Positions 6,932 to 16,445 are shown, numbered from the stretch's first letter. The stretch is DNA of 45,929 bases from JAGOUN01 sp040389005 (GCA_040389005.1 JAZKAS010000018.1:1-45929); one strand, 5' to 3'. Made by a program: numbers and translations. The notes: generated by a model from the sequence alone, not told the origin.

Positions 6932-8460
6932 GCGATGCTTCTGGCATAATCACCGACAAAAAAACACGCGCCATTATTATTTTTTGCGTTGTGCTTGCAA
7001 CGATGATGCAAACACTTGATTCAACGATTGCGAATGTCGCACTGCCCCATATTCAAGGCGCATTGTCTGGCAATCAAGAACAAATCGCTTGGATTCTCAC
7101 TTCCTATATCGTCGCCGCTGCGATCACCATTCCTCTCGCAGGTTGGCTCGCCGGTTATTTCGGTCGAAAACGTGTGTTACTCAGCTCGATTTTAGGTTTT
7201 GTGATCGCTTCCGTTTTATGTGGCATTTCAACCGATTTACCAGAAATGGTTGTGTTTAGATTTTTACAAGGCGTTTGTGGCGCGGCTTTAATCCCCTTGT
7301 CTCAGGTCATTTTATTAAACATCACTCCCAAAGAAGATTACGGCAAAGCCATGGCGATATGGGGATTTGGCGTCACGATGGGGCCTATTTTAGGCCCTCT
7401 TTTAGGTGGTTATTTAACTGAAGACTATAACAGGCGCTGGGTATTTTTTATTAATGTACCCATTGGCTTTGTTGCTTTTGTGGGCCTTACCATGTTTTTA
7501 ACAGAAACAAAAACGCAAAAAAGTGCTTTTGATTTTTTTGGCTTTTTAACGTTAAGTATTGGCGTCGGTGCTTTGCAATTAATGTTAGATCGTGGCTCGA
7601 TACAAGATTGGTTTACCTCTGTTGAAATTATTACAGAAGCTATTATTTCTGCGCTGGGATTTTATTTATTTGTTATTCACGTATTAACACGCTCAAAATC
7701 TTTTTTAAATTTGGAATTATTTAAAGATCGTAATTTTACTGTTGCTGTCATTCTCATTTTTATTGTGGGGGTATCTTTATTTGCAACTCTCGCTTTGTTA
7801 CCTGCCATGTTGCAAAATTTATTTAATTATCCCGTCATTACCACCGGCGCGGTTACAGCTGCACAAGGCACCGGCACAATGCTTGCCATGCTTATTGTTG
7901 GACATTTATTAAAACGCTTTGACCCTCGTTATGTCATCGGCTGCGGTATCGCTATGGTCGCGTTTGCATTATGGCAAATGACACATTACTCATTGTTAAT
8001 GAGCAGCACTGGCTTCATTTTACCTGGTATGATTCAAGGCTTCGGAACTGGTTTATGCTTTATTCCTTTAGGCGCCGTTGCTTTTTCGAATCTGACGAGT
8101 GAATTACACAATGAAGGAACTTCATTCTTTAATCTCATGCGTAATTTAGGTAGCAGTATTGGCATTTCTGCCGTTGAAGCTTTTTTAACGAGCAATACGC
8201 AAATCGCACATGCTTTACTGGGTCAACATTTGACAGCATACAATAGCACGAATAATTTGGCGTATAAATTAAGCCATGTTGATTTAACCCATAGCATCGG
8301 TTTAAAAATTCTCGACGTGCGACTGACCCAACAAGCCACGATGATTGCTTACATCAATGATTTTTACTTAATCATGATTGTCACTTTAATCGTCCTGCCT
8401 CTTATCTTTTTTTTACGAAAAACTGAAAAAAATCATACCCCGGCAATAGGAATAGAATGA
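6928..8460 (+). CDS. emrB: MFS multidrug transporter, DHA2 (EmrB/QacA) family
   Basis: A 510-residue proton-driven drug exporter of the inner membrane with about 14 hydrophobic segments, as expected for the DHA2 family. Diagnostic stretches are DSTIANVALPHIQG in helix 1, motif A GYFGRKRVLL in the first cytoplasmic loop and the antiporter motif C GPILGPLLGGYL in helix 5. The family expels lipophilic drugs, uncouplers or fatty acids; the substrate here is not readable. The four-base ATGA overlaps with both neighbours show coupled translation of a complete tripartite pump. Confidence 0.9.
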   Translation: MSDASGIITDKKTRAIIIFCVVLATMMQTLDSTIANVALPHIQGALSGNQEQIAWILTSYIVAAAITIPLAGWLAGYFGRKRVLLSSILGFVIASVLCGISTDLPEMVVFRFLQGVCGAALIPLSQVILLNITPKEDYGKAMAIWGFGVTMGPILGPLLGGYLTEDYNRRWVFFINVPIGFVAFVGLTMFLTETKTQKSAFDFFGFLTLSIGVGALQLMLDRGSIQDWFTSVEIITEAIISALGFYLFVIHVLTRSKSFLNLELFKDRNFTVAVILIFIVGVSLFATLALLPAMLQNLFNYPVITTGAVTAAQGTGTMLAMLIVGHLLKRFDPRYVIGCGIAMVAFALWQMTHYSLLMSSTGFILPGMIQGFGTGLCFIPLGAVAFSNLTSELHNEGTSFFNLMRNLGSSIGISAVEAFLTSNTQIAHALLGQHLTAYNSTNNLAYKLSHVDLTHSIGLKILDVRLTQQATMIAYINDFYLIMIVTLIVLPLIFFLRKTEKNHTPAIGIE

Positions 8461-9851
8461 AAAACATTAATTTATTACTTAGCTTATGCGCGTTATTTTT
8501 ATCGGCTTGCACGGTTGGGCCTGATTATGTGAAACCTGATGCGCCCAACGTTGCAAGTTATACAGCCGAAGGTAATGAAAAATATACCTCGTCTATTTCA
8601 ACAGAATGGTGGAAATCATTTCAAACACCCGCGCTGAATAAAGTGATAGAACAAGGCATTAAAAATAATTACTCGCTACAATCCATGCAAGAAACATTGC
8701 AACAAGCTGAAGCGAATGTCAGCGCAACGAAAGGCCAAAATGCACCCCAAATTAATTTAAACACAGACGCTGGCTATGAAAAATATGGTGTTGAAGCAAC
8801 CGGCAATACCAATGATATTCCCGCTTTTCACTATTATTCATTTGGACCAAGCATTAATTGGGCACTCGATATTTTTGGCGGAACAAAACGCAGCATCGAG
8901 CAACAACAAGCACTCAAGGATTATCAACAACAAGAACTGCACGCGACTTTTCTAACATTGACTGGAAACATTGTAACGACGTCGATGAGAATTGCAGAAC
9001 TCAATGCGCAAATTTCAACGATTCAGTCCATCATTCGCGATGATCAAAAAAATTTAGACCTTGCGCAAACAGGTCTTAACCTAGGTTCCGCAACGGAAGA
9101 AAATAAATTATTGATGCAAAGTCAGTTAAGTCAAGATGAAACATTATTAACACCACTACAACAAAAATTAAGCGCGACTCAAGGCGAACTTAATATACTC
9201 GTCGGCGCTTTTCCTGCTGATTGGCAACCGCCGCAATTTCAGCTTGAAAATTTTACTTTGCCAAAAACATTACCCTTAACCTTACCCTCACAACTTGTTC
9301 ATAATCGTCCGGATATTTTAGCCGCAGAAGCTTTATTACATGCCGCTAATGCCGGCGTTGGAATAGCAACCGCGAATCTTTATCCGCAAATTAATTTATC
9401 GGCTAATTTAACACAAGAAGCTTTATCTCCCGGGCAATTATTTAATGCGGCGAGCACCACAGCAAGTGTTGTCGGAGGCATTACGGCGCCTATTTTTTCT
9501 GGCGGAACGTTGCGCGCACAAAAAAATGCGGCTGAACATGCGTATAAAGCCACGTATGCAAACTACCAAGACGTGGTCGTGCGTGCATTTGTACAGGTCA
9601 GTAACGTTTTACACGCTTTAAAATACGATGACGAAAATATTGCAGCACAGAAAAAAGCAATGGCAAGCGCTGAAGCATCGTTAAAACTAGCGCGATTAGG
9701 CAATCAAGTGGGAAGTTCGACAGAATTGGAAATACTGAATACACAACGTTTATATGCACAGGCAAAAATAGACTATGCTCAAGCGATTGCGCAACGTTAT
9801 CGTGATGCTGCTCAACTTTATTTGGTGTTGGGTGGTGGTGTCGTTGCTTAA
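8457..9851 (+). CDS. Outer-membrane efflux lipoprotein, OprM/NodT type
   Basis: A 464-residue TolC-fold channel. It starts with a lipoprotein signal (lipobox LSAC, lipidated Cys 18) and then TVGPDYVKPDAP, the hallmark opening of the NodT/OprM group. Two internally related halves follow, each with long helices; the second contains NRPDILAAEALLHAANAGVGIA, a typical OprM-family motif, and ends with the RYRDAAQLYLVLGGG tail. It completes the pump encoded by the two preceding genes, reaching from adaptor to outer membrane. The gene ends three bases before the 3' end of the convergent tRNA-Arg gene. Confidence 0.9.
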   Translation: MKNINLLLSLCALFLSACTVGPDYVKPDAPNVASYTAEGNEKYTSSISTEWWKSFQTPALNKVIEQGIKNNYSLQSMQETLQQAEANVSATKGQNAPQINLNTDAGYEKYGVEATGNTNDIPAFHYYSFGPSINWALDIFGGTKRSIEQQQALKDYQQQELHATFLTLTGNIVTTSMRIAELNAQISTIQSIIRDDQKNLDLAQTGLNLGSATEENKLLMQSQLSQDETLLTPLQQKLSATQGELNILVGAFPADWQPPQFQLENFTLPKTLPLTLPSQLVHNRPDILAAEALLHAANAGVGIATANLYPQINLSANLTQEALSPGQLFNAASTTASVVGGITAPIFSGGTLRAQKNAAEHAYKATYANYQDVVVRAFVQVSNVLHALKYDDENIAAQKKAMASAEASLKLARLGNQVGSSTELEILNTQRLYAQAKIDYAQAIAQRYRDAAQLYLVLGGGVVA

Positions 9852-9854
9852 GGA

Positions 9855-9931
9855 TGGTGCGCCCGGAGAGATTCGAACTCCCGACCCCTTAGTTCGTAGC
9901 CAAGTACTCTATCCAGCTGAGCTACGGGCGC
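9855..9931 (-). tRNA. tRNA-Arg (anticodon ACG)
   Basis: The minus strand folds as a complete cloverleaf: acceptor GCGCCCG pairing with CGGGCGC, D arm AGCTCAGCTGGATAGAG, anticodon loop CTACGAA with ACG, variable loop, and T arm GGGAGTTCGAATCTCTC. The 3' CCA is encoded (9855-9857). It reads CGU/CGC/CGA codons after conversion of A34 to inosine. It follows tRNA-Ser by 21 nt, and the pair behind csrA matches the serV-argV order known from E. coli. Confidence 0.95.
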
Positions 9932-9952
9932 ACATTATTAGCATTGCATCGT

Positions 9953-10044
9953 TGGCGGAGAAAGAGGGATTCGAACCCTCGATGGAGTATAACCCCCATA
10001 CTCCCTTAGCAGGGGAGCGCCTTCAGCCACTCGGCCATCTCTCC
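9953..10044 (-). tRNA. tRNA-Ser (anticodon GCT)
   Basis: A 92-nt tRNA with the long variable arm of class II tRNAs. The acceptor GGAGAGA, D arm TGGCCGAGTGGCTGAAGG, anticodon GCT in loop CTGCTAA, a stem-loop variable arm and T arm GAGGGTTCGAATCCCTC are visible. Discriminator G and an encoded CCA end it. It reads AGC/AGU codons. Confidence 0.95.
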
Positions 10045-10164
10045 GAACTCTGTCAATCGCATTGCTGCAACCAAAAGAGGGGCGGATTATACACCGAATT
10101 TGATCTTAAAATAAAGAAAAAAATTGGCAGAAAAAAGCGGACGCAAGATACAATTAACTGAAAA

Positions 10165-10191
10165 GGGGTAGGCACAAGGCACAGCCCCTAC
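10165..10191. repeat. Palindromic repeat, GGCACAAGGCACAGCCCCTAC family, copy 1
   Basis: A 27-bp element beginning GGGGTAGGC and ending AGCCCCTAC lies four bases past the csrA stop codon. It matches the copy at 42662-42687 in nearly every position. Its G/C-rich ends can pair to form a hairpin at the end of the csrA transcript. Confidence 0.75.
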
Positions 10192-10195
10192 ATGA

Positions 10196-10399
10196 TTACT
10201 CGCTATCACTAACAGTTGATGCTTCACCACCGTCTTTTTCTTGCTGAATTCGTTGATAAATTTCTTCTCGATGGACAGAAACTTCTTTTGGTGCATTGAC
10301 GCCAATTCGAACTTGGTTCCCTTTGACACCCAATACTGTCACGGTAACGTCGTCACCAATGATCAAACTTTCACCTACACGGCGAGTTAAAATTAACAT
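10196..10399 (-). CDS. csrA: Carbon storage regulator CsrA (RNA-binding)
   Basis: A 67-residue global post-transcriptional regulator that binds GGA in RNA hairpins, usually blocking ribosome access. The sequence starts MLILTRRVGESLIIGDDVTV and contains VRIGVNAPKEVSVHREEIY, both diagnostic; the RNA-contacting R44 region (VHREEI) is intact. It works as a dimer in the cytoplasm. AGGAG precedes the ATG. Its leader has its own promoter (10478-10506) and three GGA motifs, which suggests autoregulation. The order lysC-csrA-tRNA-Ser is conserved among gammaproteobacteria. Confidence 0.97.
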   Translation of the reverse strand: MLILTRRVGESLIIGDDVTVTVLGVKGNQVRIGVNAPKEVSVHREEIYQRIQQEKDGGEASTVSDSE

Positions 10400-10477
10400 T
10401 ACAATTCTCCTTTTATCCTTTGTCTCTTTTTCATTTATTATTATGCCTTTTCGTCTCCAGGGCAGAAGACGGTTAGC

Positions 10478-10506
10478 AGTATAGTACTTGATTAAAAAGA
10501 AATCAA
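10478..10506 (-). promoter_or_regulatory. csrA promoter
   Basis: On the minus strand TTGATT (10501-10506) and TATACT (10478-10483) are spaced by 17 bp. The start would be near 10471, leaving a leader of about 70 nt that contains a CGTCT/AGACG hairpin with GGA beside it and two more GGA motifs next to the start codon. Confidence 0.65.
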
Positions 10507-10513
10507 ATAGTTT

Positions 10514-11713
10514 TTAAATTGCCTGAAGATGGAAGAGTGCGTGCAGGTCTTTAACCGCTTTTTCCTTGCTATTTTCATCAATATAAAAACTAAAACGTGA
10601 TTCGCTGCTCGTTGCAAGTCGAGATCGAAATTTATTTTCAGCCAACCATTGATGCACTTGCGCAACAACGCGCTCAGAAGATTGCACCCCCATCCCAACA
10701 ATAGAAATCTGCGCTTGCGCTGTATGTGTTTCGATATGCTCTAAATCATCTCCCAGCAAAGATTGCAAAGCGGCTGCTATTTTTTCGGCATGCGGCATCG
10801 CAATGCTAAAAGACAAAACCCCATGATGCATTTTATAGACGCTGATGTGCACAGTCGCCATTGAAACTTTATGTCGTTGCAATAAGGTTAATATTTCATG
10901 GTGATACCTATCTTCACGCGCGTACGTCACTGAAATAACAGCTTGATTGGCCTGAACCGCAACGCCCGAAACGGTTGATATTTTTTTAATCGTATGTGAC
11001 ACCATGGTTCCCGCTCCTTCTACAAAACTTGATAATACGCGTAATTTTACGTGCATTTTACACGCTAATTCCACAGCTCGATTATGCAATACCTGCGCGC
11101 CAACACTCGCCAATTCCAACATGGTTTCATAGGTAATTTCATCCCATTTCGCTGCGTTTGGCACAATTCGTGGATCGGCAGAATACACTCCTTCCACATC
11201 AGTAAAAATTTGACATTCATCCGCATTCAACGCTGCGGCTAATGCAACTGCCGTTAAATCGGAACCTCCTCGACCGAGAGTTGTAATTTCGTGATCACAA
11301 ACCCCTTGAAAACCAGCAATCACAGGCACTTCATTGTTTTGCCAACATTGCTCAATCACGCGTGTATCAATATGCACAATGCGCGCATGCGAATATTGCG
11401 GAGTGGTTTGAATTTTTGCCTGCCAGCCGGTTAACGAGCGCGCTTGAATCTGTTGTTCTTTAAGAGCCATGGCCATCAATGCCATAGATTTTTGTTCGCC
11501 TGTGGCTAATAACATATCATATTCACGCAAATGCTTTTGCGGATGAAGTGACACAGCTTGCTCAAGCAATATATCGGTATCATCGCCCATAGCCGAAACC
11601 ACGACGACACAACGATGATGCTGCGACAATGCAGCGACGCGACGCGCAGCAGCTTGGATTTTTTCAATAGTGGCGAGGGAGGATCCGCCGAATTTTAGAA
11701 CCAATATACTCAT
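10514..11713 (-). CDS. lysC: Aspartate kinase (monofunctional)
   Basis: A 399-residue cytoplasmic kinase that phosphorylates aspartate, the first step toward lysine/diaminopimelate, threonine and methionine. The kinase domain opens LVLKFGGSSL and holds VVVVSAMGDDTD, TTLGRGGSDLTAVALAAAL and IFTDVEGVYSADPRIV. Two C-terminal ACT domains (about 255-399) are expected to give feedback control. The start is set at 11713 because the kinase fold begins there; the frame extends upstream into a palindromic repeat (11756-11775) that would add 21 unrelated residues. It sits two genes from alaS and one from csrA. Confidence 0.9.
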   Translation of the reverse strand: MSILVLKFGGSSLATIEKIQAAARRVAALSQHHRCVVVVSAMGDDTDILLEQAVSLHPQKHLREYDMLLATGEQKSMALMAMALKEQQIQARSLTGWQAKIQTTPQYSHARIVHIDTRVIEQCWQNNEVPVIAGFQGVCDHEITTLGRGGSDLTAVALAAALNADECQIFTDVEGVYSADPRIVPNAAKWDEITYETMLELASVGAQVLHNRAVELACKMHVKLRVLSSFVEGAGTMVSHTIKKISTVSGVAVQANQAVISVTYAREDRYHHEILTLLQRHKVSMATVHISVYKMHHGVLSFSIAMPHAEKIAAALQSLLGDDLEHIETHTAQAQISIVGMGVQSSERVVAQVHQWLAENKFRSRLATSSESRFSFYIDENSKEKAVKDLHALFHLQAI

Positions 11714-11755
11714 GACTTTCAATTCCATTATCTGATGCGCAATATGATCTAGAGA

Positions 11756-11775
11756 TGGGTCGCGCTTCGTACCCA
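11756..11775. repeat. Short palindromic repeat upstream of lysC
   Basis: TGGGT and ACCCA flank CGCGCTTCGT, giving a compact stem-loop of the same style as the other elements in this window. It has no second copy here, so its repeat status is inferred. Confidence 0.4.
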
Positions 11776-11899
11776 CCGCTCAATCAAATTAATAAGCATA
11801 ACGAATGATCACAAGAATATCACAAAACGTCAAAAAGAACCTGTAAAAACTTTTATGTAACGGCGATAGCACTGTCATTTTCCATTTGCTTTAAATGTA

Positions 11900-13582
11900 T
11901 TAAAGGCAATAAGGATTGTTATTTTGGGTTGTCTCTGCAAACTTTCTTTTGCGATCATTGCCATTAAAACATAAGGATTGCAAAGTCATATTCGATTCAG
12001 AAGATATGCTTGAAAACACAGAGTCTGGCACAAGAGCTGCTCGCTTGGATTTTTTGAAAAATCCAATGCCCTGACTACTTTTCTTATATTGAGTTAACAT
12101 CTCGTGATCGGATAAATTATTTGACTTGGGGCGATAGGCATCATAACGACCATCACAACCACGATAAAGTATGATTTTGTTTTGAAGAACTCCCCTAGAT
12201 TTCCCAACACGCTCAATTGTTCCATGAGAATGCAAAACTACAACCTGCTTATCCAATAACGTTTTCACTAAAAACAAAATTTTCTTTTCTTCTTCAGCCA
12301 TAGCACCACTAGCCAATAGAGGAGCAGGAATATAGTGTAGAGGAATCAATCTGCGCACTTGCTCTTTTACTTCATTCACGCTTTCTTCAACAATACATTC
12401 ATTGATATAGAGCTCCATGACTTTATACAAGGAATCGTTATTTTCCTTAGTTTGCAGATAGTGAAGACCTGCAATACTTCTAGGCAATAAAATAGGTATC
12501 ATTTCTATATAATCATAAATAAATGCAAAACCAATAGCGTCTAAAACAAAATTTTGTCCATTTTTACCAGTAGTATTTAATAACACTTGAATCATTTTTG
12601 CATCTTGCATCGAGCACGCCAGCAAGAAAGGATTAATTTGTTTGTTATTCCCTCCTATTTGAGCGCCATACCCCACTAAAAGAGCAATCACATCAACTTG
12701 CTTAGTATAAACAGCAAGATATAAGGCTGTCTGATAAGAACGATTAGGCGCTTCTAGATCAGCCCCCAATGCTATAACAAATACCAAGATTGCCAATGCA
12801 GTTGCGGCATCAGCAAATATCTCTTGCTGTTTATGTTTCTTCCAAATAAGGACATGAAGCAGCGGATTACCATCCTCCGTATTGGCAAATCCACGCTCCA
12901 GTAATTTTTGTTTATACGTTTCTAATGGATCATTAGAAGCAGAAATTTGATCAGAGGAATCCGTTACATGAGCGCTTGACTCCATGCTTTTGCTAGAAAA
13001 AGAAAGCGGTTGATAATTTTCAGGATATAAAGCAGGCAATAAATCATGCAATAAATTAGGAAATAAAAGTTCTGCCATTTTTAAATGACCGGCATTCATT
13101 AAGCACATAATAGCATCAGAAAAAAGCTGTACTTTCCCAGAAAAATCAAAGTTTAATCGCGTCTTCTGAAACAGTTGAATAATGCGAAGATGCCCATACT
13201 GACAAGCGAGCAAAAAAAGCTTACATGCCTTTTTTGTGTCGATTATTTCTGCCCCATAACCCAAAAAAAGAGCGACCATATTGGTATGGCCGTTTTTTAC
13301 CGCGATCTCTAGAGCCGTGTTACCTGCATTATCGACATGATCTATCACTTCTATGCATGCCCCTTGGACCAACTCTAAGAGATAAACTAGAATCGCGAGT
13401 TGTTGCGGACTTTCGATACGATCAGGTATTGCAATTGAGACTATCACATGAAAAAAAGAAGAGCCGGTTTCTTGGTCAAGATTATGGATATTCTCTTGAG
13501 TGATCTTCAGCTTAACGGCCTTTATATCTTCTTCATAAAAAACTTTAGTTATTTCATCCCCAAAGGATGTTTTCGGCAACAC
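11900..13582 (-). CDS. Ankyrin-type repeat protein, candidate host-interaction protein
   Basis: The product is 560 residues without signal peptide or membrane segment. Two clear ankyrin units are seen: DNAGNTALEIAVKNGHTNMV (residues about 84-103, then ALFLGYGAEI) and SYQTALYLAVYTKQVDVIAL (about 277-297, then LVGYGAQI). Each is followed by weaker units (LLACQYGHLRIIQLF; LLACSMQDAKMIQVLL). A C-terminal segment (about 446-487) has VVLHSHGTIERVG and then IILYRGCDGRYDAYRP, resembling the last strand pair of OTU proteases but with no visible catalytic Cys and Arg in place of the usual His. Ankyrin proteins of intracellular bacteria are often translocated effectors; that is inference. The start is a GTG with no clear ribosome site. 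It interrupts the usual alaS-lysC neighbourhood. Confidence 0.7.
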   Translation of the reverse strand: MLPKTSFGDEITKVFYEEDIKAVKLKITQENIHNLDQETGSSFFHVIVSIAIPDRIESPQQLAILVYLLELVQGACIEVIDHVDNAGNTALEIAVKNGHTNMVALFLGYGAEIIDTKKACKLFLLACQYGHLRIIQLFQKTRLNFDFSGKVQLFSDAIMCLMNAGHLKMAELLFPNLLHDLLPALYPENYQPLSFSSKSMESSAHVTDSSDQISASNDPLETYKQKLLERGFANTEDGNPLLHVLIWKKHKQQEIFADAATALAILVFVIALGADLEAPNRSYQTALYLAVYTKQVDVIALLVGYGAQIGGNNKQINPFLLACSMQDAKMIQVLLNTTGKNGQNFVLDAIGFAFIYDYIEMIPILLPRSIAGLHYLQTKENNDSLYKVMELYINECIVEESVNEVKEQVRRLIPLHYIPAPLLASGAMAEEEKKILFLVKTLLDKQVVVLHSHGTIERVGKSRGVLQNKIILYRGCDGRYDAYRPKSNNLSDHEMLTQYKKSSQGIGFFKKSKRAALVPDSVFSSISSESNMTLQSLCFNGNDRKRKFAETTQNNNPYCL

Positions 13583-13712
13583 TTTTGTAGCTTATTTCAA
13601 ACATAATATTGAAAATAGCATAGCATTTGTATATTAAGCGAACATTAATTGATCAGCAAACAGTGTCAAAATTATTTGCAGGGCAACTTAAAGCCATTTC
13701 AAACCCTTTATT

Positions 13713-13792
13713 GTCGTCATCGCGAGTACTCGAAGCAATCCATCTTCGCTATTATTTCGGATGGATTGCCACGCTGCGCTCGCAATGACGAC
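13713..13792. repeat. REP-like fold-back element, GTCATTGCGAG family, copy 2
   Basis: Arms starting GTCGTCAT and ending ATGACGAC, with an inner GATTGC/GCAATC pairing, make an 80-bp fold-back element just past the alaS stop. It is the longest copy in the window; the copies at 3510 and 43268 look like shortened forms that keep only the outer arms. Confidence 0.75.
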
Positions 13793-13814
13793 TTCGTCGT
13801 TAAAAGAAAACAAT

Positions 13815-16445
13815 TTAGAGCTTTGTTTTTACCCACGGCTCAACCAACGCCAATGCCGCCATTAATTTCTCTGGCGATTTTCCACCGGCCTGTGCAACGT
13901 CAGGTCGTCCGCCACCCTGCCCGTCAATATGTGGCGCGAGATATTTAACAAGATCACCCGCTTTGATTTTTGCATGCAATTCTGAAGTCACGCCAACGGC
14001 CAAACACGCTGCATCATTAGATTTCGCCCCTAACACAATCACTGCGTTATTGAGTTTTGATTTTAAAAACTCAATCATACTCGCTAATGCTTTTGCATCC
14101 GCATCTGAAATATTAGCTACCAATAAATTAATGGATTCAACTTGTTTAATTTGCGTTAATAAATCTTTCGCGCTTTGAACGGCTAATTTTACTTTTAATG
14201 CGTCAATTGTTTTTTCTAATTCTTTTTGCTTAATCGCTGCAAAATTTTTCTGTTGCTCTGCTTCATTTTGTTCATGATAAATTGCTTGCCACGCGAGTGA
14301 TCCAGCAACGGCTTCAATTCGACGAATACCGGAGGCAATACTGCCTTCGCTAATAATTTTAAATGCACCAATATCACCCGTGCGAGAGACGTGCGTTCCG
14401 CCGCATAATTCAAATGAATGACCCATCTTGATCGTGCGCACGACATCGCCATATTTTTCACCGAATAACGCCATCGCACCTGCGGCTTTTGCTTCATCGA
14501 TCGGCATTTCTTTTGCATGCACTTCATCGTTATCAACGACATTCGCATTAACGATTTTTTCTATTTCACGAATTTGATCTTTTGTAATCGGTTCAAAATG
14601 TGAAAAGTCAAAACGTAAACGATCAGGCGCAACCAACGACCCTTTTTGTTGCACGTGATCGCCTAATACTTTTTGCATGGCTTCATGCAATAAGTGTGTG
14701 GCGGAATGATGACGCATCGTTGCTTTACGGCGGTCAACATCAATGTTTGCAGTACATTTTACATTCGTTGATAAGTTAACCTCTCCATTAGAAAGATAGC
14801 CATGATGCAAAATAGCATCGCCTTCACGCGTGGTATTTTCTACTTGAAATTCAAAATTATTTCCAATAATGACGCCTGTGTCGCCAACCTGGCCACCACC
14901 CTCAGGATAAAATGGAGTTTTTTCTAAAACAAAAACACACTTTTCACCTGTTGAAAACACAGGGATTTCCAAAGTCTTCCCCTCACAGGCAAGACTTCCA
15001 CTTGAATTATCACCACGATGAAAATTTATATCACCATCAACACTCAAACAGTTCTCTATTAATGCCTGCGATTCATATGCCTTTCTCAAAAATTCAGATT
15101 TTTTTTCTCTAAATACAATTACAAATTTTTCTTTTGCATTGTAATCAACGTCAAACTTTCCCGCACTTCGAGAAAGATTTCTTTGTTCTTCCATACATTT
15201 CTCAAAACCGCTCAAATCCATTTCAAGATTGCGTTCACGCGCAACATCCGCCGTCAAATCGACTGGAAAACCATACGTGTCATATAATTTAAATATGACT
15301 TCGCCTGAAATAATTTTTGCGCTTGATCCTGACAATTCTTTTTCTAATAATTTCATCCCTTGATCAAGCGTTTGTGCAAACGCATCTTCTTCGCGTCGCA
15401 ATACCGCTTCAATATTATGTTGCGCTTTGGCAAGATCAGGATACGCTTCGCCCATCACATCAACCAATGGTTTTACGAGTTGTCCAAAAAAATGTTTCGG
15501 CATATTCAATTTATGCCCGTGTCGAATCGCACGACGAATAATACGTCGCAACACATAACCACGCCCTTCGTTTGAGGGCACGATGCCATCTTTAATTAAA
15601 AATGATGTCGAACGAATATGGTCCGCAATCACGCGTAATGATGCATTTTTCATGTCCGTCATATTCGCGAGTTTTGCAGCGGCCAAAATAATACCTGTGA
15701 ACAAATCAGTTTCATAATTATTATGCACACCTTGCATCACAGCAGATAATCTTTCTAAACCCATGCCTGTATCAACAGAAGGTTTTGGTAACGCATGCAT
15801 TTTTCCATCGGCGGTGCGATTAAATTGCATAAACACTAAATTCCAAATTTCAATAAATCGATCACCGTCTGCATCAGGGGATCCCGGCGGACCGCCTGCA
15901 ACATCTTCACCATGATCATAAAAAATTTCCGTACAAGGACCGCACGGACCCGTGTCACCCATCGACCAAAAATTATCTTTATCGCCGCATCGAATTACAC
16001 GCTCTTTGGGTACGCCGATTTGATTAATCCAAATCGCTTCCGCCTCTTGATCAGAATCATGCACCGTAACGGTTAATTTTTCTTTAGGAATCTTTAGCTC
16101 AAGCGTCAAAAATTCCCACGCCATTTTAATGGCATCTTCTTTGAAATAATCACCAAAACTAAAATTACCGAGCATTTCAAAAAAGGTATGATGACGCGCA
16201 GTGTAGCCGACATTGTCTAAATCATTGTGTTTTCCACCCGCACGCAAACACCCTTGCGATGATGCTGCTCGTGTGTATGAACGTTTATCCGTGCCAAGAA
16301 AAACATCTTTAAATTGCACCATACCCGCGTTAACAAATAATAACGTCGGATCATTACTTGGAATTAGTGAACTGCTGGCAACAATCGTGTGGCCTTTCGA
16401 TTTAAAATAATCTAAAAAATTTTGACGGATAAGGGTGCTTTTCAT
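13815..16445 (-). CDS. alaS: Alanyl-tRNA synthetase
   Basis: An 876-residue enzyme that charges tRNA-Ala. The catalytic core has HHTFFEMLGNFSFGDYFK and VDTGMGLERL; the editing domain has HHSATHLLHEAM and the zinc-binding CGGTHVSRTGDIG; the C-Ala domain ends with HIDGQGGGRPDVAQAGGKSP. All four metal or editing ligands look intact. Between DYNAKEK and TPFYPEGGGQVGD the linker is about 25 residues longer than I recall for E. coli, with two extra Cys, while the total length is the same. The start is the ATG at 16445. It is divergent from kdsA. Confidence 0.97.
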   Translation of the reverse strand: MKSTLIRQNFLDYFKSKGHTIVASSSLIPSNDPTLLFVNAGMVQFKDVFLGTDKRSYTRAASSQGCLRAGGKHNDLDNVGYTARHHTFFEMLGNFSFGDYFKEDAIKMAWEFLTLELKIPKEKLTVTVHDSDQEAEAIWINQIGVPKERVIRCGDKDNFWSMGDTGPCGPCTEIFYDHGEDVAGGPPGSPDADGDRFIEIWNLVFMQFNRTADGKMHALPKPSVDTGMGLERLSAVMQGVHNNYETDLFTGIILAAAKLANMTDMKNASLRVIADHIRSTSFLIKDGIVPSNEGRGYVLRRIIRRAIRHGHKLNMPKHFFGQLVKPLVDVMGEAYPDLAKAQHNIEAVLRREEDAFAQTLDQGMKLLEKELSGSSAKIISGEVIFKLYDTYGFPVDLTADVARERNLEMDLSGFEKCMEEQRNLSRSAGKFDVDYNAKEKFVIVFREKKSEFLRKAYESQALIENCLSVDGDINFHRGDNSSGSLACEGKTLEIPVFSTGEKCVFVLEKTPFYPEGGGQVGDTGVIIGNNFEFQVENTTREGDAILHHGYLSNGEVNLSTNVKCTANIDVDRRKATMRHHSATHLLHEAMQKVLGDHVQQKGSLVAPDRLRFDFSHFEPITKDQIREIEKIVNANVVDNDEVHAKEMPIDEAKAAGAMALFGEKYGDVVRTIKMGHSFELCGGTHVSRTGDIGAFKIISEGSIASGIRRIEAVAGSLAWQAIYHEQNEAEQQKNFAAIKQKELEKTIDALKVKLAVQSAKDLLTQIKQVESINLLVANISDADAKALASMIEFLKSKLNNAVIVLGAKSNDAACLAVGVTSELHAKIKAGDLVKYLAPHIDGQGGGRPDVAQAGGKSPEKLMAALALVEPWVKTKL

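Noticed and set aside
9775..10161. 128-codon plus-strand frame after the efflux operon
   Set aside because: It reads through both tRNA genes in antisense; such frames are by-products of tRNA sequence.
11900..13582. Active OTU deubiquitinase
   Set aside because: Only a tail resembling the end of the domain is visible; no Asp-x-x-Cys motif is present and the His position is Arg.
13649..13948. 99-codon plus-strand frame at the alaS 3' end
   Set aside because: It is made of the fold-back repeat and the antisense of alaS.
14940..15130. Palindromic element as the source of the longer alaS linker
   Set aside because: Only a weak 7-bp inverted repeat is found and the segment has none of the G/C-rich arms of the other elements.
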